Part shown: positions 1 through 5,385 of the stretch, in pieces
Position numbering within the stretch: position 1 is the stretch's first letter
Layout of the letters: the number at the start of each line of letters is the position of its first letter
Source of the DNA: Deltaproteobacteria bacterium
GTDB taxonomy: Bacteria; Desulfobacterota; Desulfobacteria; Desulfobacterales; B30-G6
Direction of reading: 5' to 3'
NCBI GenBank assembly: GCA_003647375.1
Contig: QMMS01000100.1
Location: 1 to 13,335 of the forward strand
Length of the DNA: 13,335 bases
Program-made: the position numbers and the translations under genes
Notes under the pieces: model-generated
What the model saw: only the letters and a program-made list of their open reading frames with translations
What the model was told of the DNA's origin: nothing
The model's database searches: none

Positions 1-1
1 G

Positions 2-121
2 CGAATCGTGCTGTATGGGCTCTTTCTGGTTATTTTTATCGTCGCCATACCAGAAGGTATCTTTCATTACATTCAACGAAAATACCAACAGGTTGAAAGA
101 TGGGTCGATGTCGATAGGTAG
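2..121 (+). CDS. LivM-type branched-chain ABC permease, C-terminal end only
   Basis: This is an open frame running in from before the window and ending at TAG 119-121. It encodes 39 residues: a hydrophobic stretch (YGLFLVIFIVAIPEGIF) followed by a basic, polar tail (HYIQRKYQQVERW). A last membrane helix ending in a P-E-G turn is typical of the C-terminus of LivM-family inner-membrane permeases. The gene lies directly upstream of livG-like and livF-like ATPases, the usual order livH-livM-livG-livF, and its stop overlaps the livG start by 14 nt. The assignment rests on this short tail plus context. The rest of the gene, and any livK or livH, lies outside the window. Confidence 0.75.
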   Translation, partial: RIVLYGLFLVIFIVAIPEGIFHYIQRKYQQVERWVDVDR

Positions 122-860
122 CATAATCGAAATTCAAAAACTTACCAAGGTGTTTGGCGGTGTCATAGCTGTCTCCGAACTGGATTGCACCATAAGGCGT
201 GGTGAACTTCTGGGTATTATAGGCCCCAATGGTTCGGGTAAAACCACACTTGTCAACCTGATGACCGGTTTTATCAAACCAACCTCCGGAAAAATTCTAT
301 ACAACGGTCAGAATATTTCCAGAATGCCTGCACACAGAATCATTCAATTGGGTATCGCCCGAACGTTTCAAATGGTTCGGCCGTTTTATCAGTTACCTGC
401 GTATAAAAATATGATCATACCGCTCTACTCACCCCGTGTAAAAAAAATGCTCGGAGGCCGGTATGGCGACCGTGATGCCGTCGCCCTGGATCTGCTGGAG
501 GAGGTCGGTTTTGAAAGGGATGCGTATGTGGCCTACAAACCGGCCGGTGCTCTTCCCCAGGGATATTTAAAAAGGCTGGAATTGGCTAAAGCCATCGCGC
601 TGCAGCCCGAATTAATCATTCTCGATGAACTGTTTTCGGGATTGAGCTTAGCCGAGGTCGCCAGTATTGTTCCTATTATCGAAAAACTGCGCCAAAGAGG
701 CAAAACCATTGTCATGATTGAACACCGTTTGAAAGAACTTTTTCGTATTGCCGACAGGGTGATGGTCCTCAACTTCGGGTGTAACATAGCCATGGGAACC
801 GCAAAGGATGTCATGGCAAATGAAGAGGTCAAAAATGCCTATCTAGGCTCGGAAAGATAA
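108..860 (+). CDS. livG: ABC transporter ATP-binding protein, LivG-like
   Basis: This 250-residue cytoplasmic ATPase belongs to a branched-chain amino acid/organic acid (HAAT) ABC importer. Visible motifs are Walker A GPNGSGKTT (39-47), the Q-loop in TFQMVRPF (Gln88), Walker B LIILDE (169-174) and the H-loop MIEHRLKE (His206). The length matches LivG (about 255). The ATG at 108 was chosen because the protein then begins just before the first strand (IIEIQKLTKVFGG). An upstream in-frame ATG at 15 would add 31 residues encoded over the permease gene. Oddities are a degenerate signature, LPQGYLKRLE (149-158), where LivG proteins usually have a Gly-Gln-Gln type motif, and LDELFSGL after Walker B where LDEP is usual. 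The catalytic Glu174 is kept. The following livF-like gene starts 4 nt after the stop. The substrate cannot be read from the sequence; the ligase downstream suggests a carboxylic acid rather than an amino acid. Confidence 0.9.
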   Translation: MSIGSIIEIQKLTKVFGGVIAVSELDCTIRRGELLGIIGPNGSGKTTLVNLMTGFIKPTSGKILYNGQNISRMPAHRIIQLGIARTFQMVRPFYQLPAYKNMIIPLYSPRVKKMLGGRYGDRDAVALDLLEEVGFERDAYVAYKPAGALPQGYLKRLELAKAIALQPELIILDELFSGLSLAEVASIVPIIEKLRQRGKTIVMIEHRLKELFRIADRVMVLNFGCNIAMGTAKDVMANEEVKNAYLGSER

Positions 861-864
861 GAAC

Positions 865-1611
865 ATGCTCGATGTCAAAAATTTGATGGTCTTTTTCGAA
901 AATGCCATTGCCTTGAATGATTTCAGTTTCCAAGTGAACGATGGCGAGATTGTGGGTGTCGTAGGGCCCAACAGTGCCGGCAAGACAACCCTCATGAATG
1001 CCCTTTCCGGTCTCATTATCGACATGCAGGTCAAGGAAAGAAGAAAAGGCGGCGAACGGATCACTATTTATGGGAATATTGTCTACCGGGGGCGGGATAT
1101 TACCAAAACCAAACCCAGCGAACGTGTCAAGAGGGGCATTGTCCTCTCTCGTGAACGTCATCCAATATTCCCGGAAAGCAGTGTTCTTGAAAACCTTAAA
1201 ATTGCCGGTTATCTGCGCCGCAAGCATGAGATCAGAGAAGGCATCGACTTTGCGTTCCAGCTGTTTCCGGCCCTGGTTGCTCTCAAAAAGAAAAAGGCCG
1301 GGTTTCTAAGTGGCGGCGAGCAACAGATGTTGGCCATCGGAATGGCACTCATCGTAAAGCCTGAATTGCTACTCCTCGATGAACCGCTCCTGGGATTGAG
1401 TCCCATGATGCAGAATACCCTCATCGATGCCATCGTCAGCCTGAACAAGCAAGCTGGTATAACTGTCGTCCTATGTGAACAATTCGCCCGCCCGGTATTC
1501 CCCGTCATCGATCGCGGCTATATTGTGGAAAACGGTATGCTGACACTCATGGGAACCGGTGAAGAGCTCATGCAGAATCCTGAGATTAAAGCTGCTTACT
1601 TTGGAATATAA
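865..1611 (+). CDS. livF: ABC transporter ATP-binding protein, LivF-like
   Basis: This 248-residue protein is the second ATPase of the HAAT-type importer and should pair with the LivG-like subunit at the permease. It shows Walker A GPNSAGKTT (34-42), a canonical signature LSGGEQQ (148-154), Walker B LLLLDEP (168-174), and LCEQFARP (203-210) in the H-loop position. LivF proteins characteristically carry EQ there, so this is normal. Residues 52-68 form a charged insertion (KERRKGGER core) in the strand region after Walker A, longer than in typical LivF. The segment before IFPESSV reads LSRERHP rather than the usual VPEGRR. The ATG is preceded by GGAAAG at 851-856, 8 nt away, inside the end of livG. 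The ligase gene begins 3 nt after the stop, so translation is probably coupled along the operon. Confidence 0.9.
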   Translation: MLDVKNLMVFFENAIALNDFSFQVNDGEIVGVVGPNSAGKTTLMNALSGLIIDMQVKERRKGGERITIYGNIVYRGRDITKTKPSERVKRGIVLSRERHPIFPESSVLENLKIAGYLRRKHEIREGIDFAFQLFPALVALKKKKAGFLSGGEQQMLAIGMALIVKPELLLLDEPLLGLSPMMQNTLIDAIVSLNKQAGITVVLCEQFARPVFPVIDRGYIVENGMLTLMGTGEELMQNPEIKAAYFGI

Positions 1612-1614
1612 TTT

Positions 1615-3261
1615 ATGGAATCAGTAACAACCCAACGCATCACCGATCAATTTCGTCAAACGGTTGAGGCATACGGAAACCATACCGCTATCATCTATCT
1701 CGGAACACGGTATTCCTATCGCAGGCTCGATGAGATGTCCCGGAGATTTGCCACAGCCCTTACAGGACTGGGCCTCAAACAAGGTCAGCGAGTAATGATC
1801 TATCTTCCCAATAGTATTCAATGGGTCGTTGCCTGGCTGGGAATTCAACATATCAATGCCGTCTGTGTTCCCATAACGCCCATTTACACGCCCAGTGACA
1901 TCCGGTATATCGCCACGGACAGTGAAACAGATGCTATTGTTTGCGCTGACACCAATTTCGGTTATGTCAAGCAGGTACTCCCGGAAACAAAGATCAAGCG
2001 CGTGATCATCGCCAGGATGGCCGACCTCCTGCCGACATGGAAACAGTTCTTCGGTTATTTGTTTGACATCGTCCCCAAAGGAAAAATAGCTCTTGATGAA
2101 AGCACCTTCTCCCTTAAAAAGCTTTTAGCACAATATGCACCGGATGCCGCCAGGGTATCGACACCTGAAGACTCTAAAGGGAGCGATGTCGCCCAGATCC
2201 TCTATACCGGCGGGACTACCAAATTTCCTAAGGGCGTCCCCATCAGTCAGCAGCTATTTCTGAAATCGGCCATCGAACAGATTCAAATCTCCACGCCACT
2301 TTTTCCACCCCAGAAAAATGTTATTATGGGCAATGCACCGCTTTTTCACATCCTCGGTCAGACCTGCGGTTTGGCGACACTCCTGGTCGGTGGAACACTC
2401 ATACTGCAGCCGCGTGTCAACCTGGATGCGACGCTCGATGCCATGGGACGATTCAAGGCCAAAACAATGATCGGGGTTCCGGCACTCTACCGCATGATGT
2501 TAGATCACGAACGACTGGATCAATATCACCTGGAATCGGTAAAGTACTGGTTCAGTGCCGGCGATGTCTTACCGGTTGAAGTAGGCAAGCGGTGGTACAA
2601 ACATTTCGGACAACATATTTTTCAAGGCTATGGTGCCACGGAAACCTGTGGTGGCGTAGCCATGTGCCCTGTGGACATAGAAAATCCGCCCAAAAGCGTT
2701 GGGCGCGTTGTAGCGAGTAAACAGATCAAGATCGTGGACCCTGCCTTTCTGAAACCGGTCAAGATCGGAACACCCGGAGAATTACTCGTCTCATCAGACC
2801 CCATGGTTGCAACGTACTTAAACAAACCGGAAGAAACCCACAGTTCATTCGTGGAACTGGATGGAACCACATGGTATCGCACCGCCGACATCATGATGAT
2901 GGACGCAGAAGAGAACCTCTATTTTGTCGATCGAACCGTGGACACCATCAAGCACAAGGGATACCGGATTTCCGCCAGTGAAATCGAATCGGTCCTGCAG
3001 GAACATACGGCAGTCATCAGTGCCTGTGTGGTCGGTGTTCCCGACGAACGGGTCGGTGAAAGAATCAAGGCTTACGTGGTACTCAAGGAGGATATCAAGG
3101 GTATTACCGGTTACGACCTGATCACCTGGTGCCGAAAAACCCTGGTAAGTTATAAAGTTCCCCAGTACATCGAATTCAGAGACATGCTTCCAAAATCGAA
3201 GGTCGGAAAGCTCTTGAGACGCGAAATCAGGGATGAAGAAAGTCGCAGGGCAGAAAGCTGA
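1615..3261 (+). CDS. AMP-forming acyl-CoA ligase (FadD-like)
   Basis: This 548-residue ANL-superfamily enzyme activates a carboxylic acid with ATP to an acyl-AMP, then transfers it to CoA. Motifs in order are the P-loop YTGGTTKFPKG (197-207), YGATET (339-344), YRTADI (421-426), VDRTVDTIKHKGYRIS (438-453) and the C-terminal catalytic lysine in KVGKLLRREI (Lys532). The YTGG start of the P-loop is FadD-like. Lys203 sits where most homologues have Gly, and TAD replaces the common TGD. Both key acidic and basic residues (Asp425, Arg440) remain. The C-terminal domain is complete, so the enzyme looks intact. It is the last gene of the transporter operon, 3 nt after livF, which argues that the imported compound is its substrate (inference). 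Medium- or long-chain fatty acids, aromatic acids or other carboxylates are all possible. Confidence 0.88.
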   Translation: MESVTTQRITDQFRQTVEAYGNHTAIIYLGTRYSYRRLDEMSRRFATALTGLGLKQGQRVMIYLPNSIQWVVAWLGIQHINAVCVPITPIYTPSDIRYIATDSETDAIVCADTNFGYVKQVLPETKIKRVIIARMADLLPTWKQFFGYLFDIVPKGKIALDESTFSLKKLLAQYAPDAARVSTPEDSKGSDVAQILYTGGTTKFPKGVPISQQLFLKSAIEQIQISTPLFPPQKNVIMGNAPLFHILGQTCGLATLLVGGTLILQPRVNLDATLDAMGRFKAKTMIGVPALYRMMLDHERLDQYHLESVKYWFSAGDVLPVEVGKRWYKHFGQHIFQGYGATETCGGVAMCPVDIENPPKSVGRVVASKQIKIVDPAFLKPVKIGTPGELLVSSDPMVATYLNKPEETHSSFVELDGTTWYRTADIMMMDAEENLYFVDRTVDTIKHKGYRISASEIESVLQEHTAVISACVVGVPDERVGERIKAYVVLKEDIKGITGYDLITWCRKTLVSYKVPQYIEFRDMLPKSKVGKLLRREIRDEESRRAES

Positions 3262-3295
3262 GAAGCACGGTGCAGATCATGTGGGCATCCAATCC

Positions 3296-3313
3296 TATAG
3301 TGTCGACACTATA
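3296..3313. repeat. 18-bp perfect palindrome around a SalI-type core
   Basis: TATAGTGTCGACACTATA is identical to its own reverse complement over 18 bp and lies 35 nt after the ligase stop. Its 10-bp core GTGTCGACAC recurs at 4944-4953. It could be a protein-binding operator or a repeat boundary. It has no loop and no T-tract, so it is not a normal terminator. Confidence 0.7.
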
Positions 3314-3334
3314 ATCCGGTACCTAAAAACAAAT

Positions 3335-3378
3335 GAACATCGAACATCGAACGTCCAACATCGAATGTTGGACGTTCG
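3335..3378. repeat. Short copy (A) of dispersed repeat, forms strong hairpin
   Basis: Heptamer units GAACATC, GAACATC, GAACGTC and CAACATC (3335-3362) match the left part of the larger repeats at 4522 and 13009. Here the inverted partner follows immediately. Positions 3348-3361 and 3365-3378 make a perfect 14-bp stem with a 3-nt loop. It lies between the convergent ligase and HD genes and may act as a bidirectional transcription barrier, although neither strand carries a clear T-tract after the stem. It appears to be a version of the longer element with the interior deleted. Confidence 0.7.
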
Positions 3379-3397
3379 TCTTGAGGAATGGAGGAAT

Positions 3398-4324
3398 TCA
3401 GATCCCGGACCTATCGTCTCCATTCAAATTAGCACCCCTTCTCAGGGTCTTCTTGACAGAAACGATACTGTCGCCCGTACGCTCCAGCAGGGTTCTGAGA
3501 TAATCGATATTTTTTTGAATCGATTCCGAATACAGGTCCTTTTCCACACCCCAGCGCTGCTTGAAGTGAGCCGTCATGTTGGCAGAGATGCCGCTAAAGT
3601 CATGTGCGAGTCTCTGCTTGGCGACATTTTTATAAAATCCTTCGGTCTTTTTCAACAGATCGAGTTCAGTTGCAAAATCAGGAACGCCTGCTTCCTGAAA
3701 CTCTTGAAAGAGCAGCAGGAGTTTCTCGATATAGTACCTGTCCGCGATCTGGGCCATCAGGTCTGCCGTGCCCACAATTTTCCCGAGGGTTTCAATTTCC
3801 AGTGATCTAAAGGGGATTTCTTTGGGCGGCAGGTTCAGAATGGTGCACATGATCAGATGGGAACAGTCATCGATCTGCTGGCTTGGAAAGCCTTTTTGCG
3901 ACAAATATTTTCGTATGAACACTATGGATCGCTTTTCATGACCCACCGTGTATTTTGCCCCGGAACCAACCTTGTCATCTTTGGTTTGAATCAACCCCAC
4001 ATCGTGAAACAGTGCTGCATAGATACCCAGCAGCAAGTTGTCGACATGAAACTCCATTCCAGCGAGTGTGCAGCCATGAATGAGACGGGCCGAAGCTAGC
4101 GCCACGGAATTGGTATGTTCGAGATCATGGTATTTGGTATTGCTGGCCCGGTAACCCGGGAATTCCCCCCTGAAAAGTGTTACAACATCCGTATAGATCA
4201 TCTCGAGTTTTGATGGATCATACCCTTCAACCGTCAGCGCAATAATCTTTTTTATTTCATTTAAAACAATCTCCGGATCGCTGACATCAATAAGGTCGTA
4301 GAGCACAGTTTTTTTTATCATCAC
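3398..4324 (-). CDS. HD/PDEase-like metal-dependent phosphohydrolase
   Basis: This 308-residue protein has an HD-type fold. Its ligands are arranged as in cyclic-nucleotide phosphodiesterases: KYHDLEH (His66, His70), ALFHDVG (His107-Asp108), GHEKRS (His129) and GTADLMAQIADR (Asp188). Hydrolysis of a phosphate ester or cyclic nucleotide is therefore likely, but the substrate is unknown. No sensor, GGDEF, membrane segment or signal peptide is visible, so it is a stand-alone cytoplasmic enzyme. The first codon taken is GTG at 4324-4322, with AAGGTG (complement of 4333-4338) 8 nt upstream. The ATG directly after it at 4321 has 11-nt spacing and is an alternative. The gene is convergent with the ligase gene. 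A TACAAT hexamer (complement of 4375-4380) could be its -10 box, but no convincing -35 was found. Confidence 0.8.
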   Translation of the reverse strand: MMIKKTVLYDLIDVSDPEIVLNEIKKIIALTVEGYDPSKLEMIYTDVVTLFRGEFPGYRASNTKYHDLEHTNSVALASARLIHGCTLAGMEFHVDNLLLGIYAALFHDVGLIQTKDDKVGSGAKYTVGHEKRSIVFIRKYLSQKGFPSQQIDDCSHLIMCTILNLPPKEIPFRSLEIETLGKIVGTADLMAQIADRYYIEKLLLLFQEFQEAGVPDFATELDLLKKTEGFYKNVAKQRLAHDFSGISANMTAHFKQRWGVEKDLYSESIQKNIDYLRTLLERTGDSIVSVKKTLRRGANLNGDDRSGI

Positions 4325-4521
4325 AAAAATGCACCTTTTTCACTTTTGGAGTGAATGCTGCGGGCTCCTGTGTTATTGTATCGATTGTTTTTTCAAGCAA
4401 TCGACACTACCGATGGTTTTGACAGGGAATAGAAATATTCCAATTAGATGCCACGACACGGTCAAAAGCTCAAGTTTTTTATTAATGTCTTGGGTATTGA
4501 ACATTCCCAAAAAGTATATAC

Positions 4522-4773
4522 CCGGGTCCAAAGGGCCCGGCACTGGGTTGCCCTATTAAGGAGCTTTATCACCAAGTGTATGAATTAGAGGATTCAGGAG
4601 ACAGAAGTCAGGATACAGAATACAGAATTTCGTAAAGCGCTGAAATGTTTTAATGCCGGAGAACGAATGAACATCGAACATCGAACGTCCAACATCGAAT
4701 TTTGAATTTGAAAAGATGAAGAAACAGAAATAATTCGGTATTGGTTTTTTGTTTTCACTCAACATTGGACGTT
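4522..4773. repeat. Dispersed composite repeat, copy B (252 bp)
   Basis: This is collinear with 13009-13238 at roughly 90% identity by eye. In order it contains: a GC-rich hairpin CCGGGTCC-AAA-GGGCCCGG (4522-4540); a conserved spacer ending TTTATCACCAAG; an AGAATAC-type heptamer array (4596-4630); CGTAAAGCGCT; a GAACATC-type heptamer array (4669-4710); and an AT-rich segment. It closes with TTGGACGTTCG (4765-4775), the inverse of part of the GAACATC array. No transposase or long open frame is inside, so it resembles a small non-autonomous element or a REP-type composite. Confidence 0.85.
4596..4630 (+). repeat. Five-unit heptamer tandem array (AGAATAC type)
   Basis: The units are AGGAGAC, AGAAGTC, AGGATAC, AGAATAC and AGAATTT, exactly contiguous at 7-nt period. 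The equivalent site in the other repeat copy (13083-13096) has only two units, AGAAATC and AGAATTT. A three-unit array of the same family lies inverted at 4831-4851. Confidence 0.75.
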
Positions 4774-4782
4774 CGATTTTTC

Positions 4783-4794
4783 CCGCCATGGCGG
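4783..4794. repeat. 12-bp perfect palindrome in repeat B flank
   Basis: CCGCCATGGCGG is a perfect palindrome placed between two copies of GGACGTTC (4768-4774 region and 4799-4806). The second repeat copy lacks it, so it belongs to sequence specific to this locus. Confidence 0.55.
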
Positions 4795-4830
4795 AATTGG
4801 ACGTTCATCTTTATAAAATCATCATTGTAA

Positions 4831-4851
4831 AGATTCTGTATTCTGACTCCT
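4831..4851 (-). repeat. Inverted three-unit heptamer array (AGAATAC type)
   Basis: Read on the minus strand this gives AGGAGTC, AGAATAC and AGAATCT, contiguous at 7-nt period and in the same family as the plus-strand array at 4596-4630. With the inverted GGACGTTC copies it makes this locus broadly palindromic. Confidence 0.65.
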
Positions 4852-4943
4852 GCATTCGTTCTCGAACTCATTCCGGCAGAGCCAAATGTCTCTGACCTGG
4901 CCCAAAGAACCAAGTTTTTAGTAATGGCATAAACCGGTATATT

Positions 4944-4953
4944 GTGTCGACAC
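4944..4953. repeat. 10-bp palindrome GTGTCGACAC
   Basis: This is identical to the core of the 18-bp palindrome at 3296-3313, and the flanks here do not extend the symmetry. It may be a degenerate second site of the same kind. Confidence 0.45.
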
Positions 4954-5021
4954 GAAAGGATTGGAATGGTGGAATATTGGAAGGACGGTCTGTAGAATTC
5001 CAATTCTTATGGTTTTCTAAA

Positions 5022-5141
5022 ATGCAAAGGCCGATCACCGAGCCGGTGGGTGATCCCGATGCGACCGTGAAACTGTTTGAGATTCTTAGAGGCCGTTATA
5101 CCGAACAGTTTGAAAAATTTCACAAGGAACTGCATAAGTGA
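5022..5141 (+). pseudogene. Possible 3' remnant of an unrecognised gene
   Basis: A 39-residue frame ends at TGA 5139-5141 and reads PVGDPDATVKLFEILRGRYT followed by EQFEKFHKELHK. This charged, helix-like segment resembles the natural end of a longer protein. There is no ribosome binding site at the ATG at 5022, and the frame upstream runs into repeat-like DNA. The family is not recognised. A diverged partner, sharing PDATVK and TEQ, faces it on the minus strand at 5145-5234. It may instead be a chance frame. Confidence 0.3.
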
Positions 5142-5238
5142 CAATTAGACAAGATGCATCTTCATGGTTTGGCCCTGTTCGGTATTATGGGCTCTTAGGA
5201 GCGAGTTTTTCACGGTCGCATCGGGATTATCCATCGGC
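5042..5238. repeat. Diverged inverted repeat (tail-to-tail)
   Basis: Positions 5042-5072 and the reverse complement of 5208-5238 agree at 27 of 31 bases, with an exact 20-bp core (5053-5072 against 5208-5227). The similarity continues inward, with a 3-nt gap, through the ACCGAACAG shared by both arms, so each arm is about 75-80 bp. The arms face each other around the two stop codons. Confidence 0.65.
5145..5234 (-). pseudogene. Possible facing remnant related to the 5022-5141 frame
   Basis: This minus-strand 29-residue frame is MDNPDATVKNSLLRAHNTEQ followed by GQTMKMHLV, then a stop. It matches the plus-strand frame at DNPDATVK/GDPDATVK, at LLR/ILR and at TEQ, after a 3-nt gap. Its ATG has no Shine-Dalgarno sequence. 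It is probably the other arm of a diverged inverted duplication rather than a working gene. Confidence 0.3.
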
Positions 5239-5385
5239 GACAATCTCGCATAATATTCAGTGCCACGAGTTGTTTTTGTCTGTTAACCCTTAACCAAATA
5301 AGTGATGGATGAACCCCACGACAAGCCACAAGCAATGCGCTCACTATTGCCGGTTCAAGGTTCAAGAGCATCAGGAACAATCAGG

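Larger units (their letters stand above)
4325..5385. other. Repeat-rich intergenic region without an intact gene
   Basis: Over about 1.06 kb, every open frame is short, lacks a ribosome binding site, or reads through repeat DNA. It contains a full copy of the dispersed composite repeat, inverted heptamer arrays, small palindromes and two facing gene-end-like remnants, all listed separately. A 6-bp stem (CGATTG/CAATCG, about 4381-4403) lies upstream of the HD gene. Positions 5240-5385, next to the sugar dehydrogenase stop, show no clear terminator and no gene. Confidence 0.6.

Noticed and set aside
3335..3378. CRISPR-like repeat array
   Set aside because: The units are contiguous heptamers with no spacers of regular length, and no cas gene is nearby.
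3233..3805. A 190-codon plus-strand open frame overlapping the ligase end and the HD gene
   Set aside because: It runs antisense through the HD gene, crosses a repeat hairpin and encodes nothing recognisable. The minus-strand frame has a full set of HD metal ligands.
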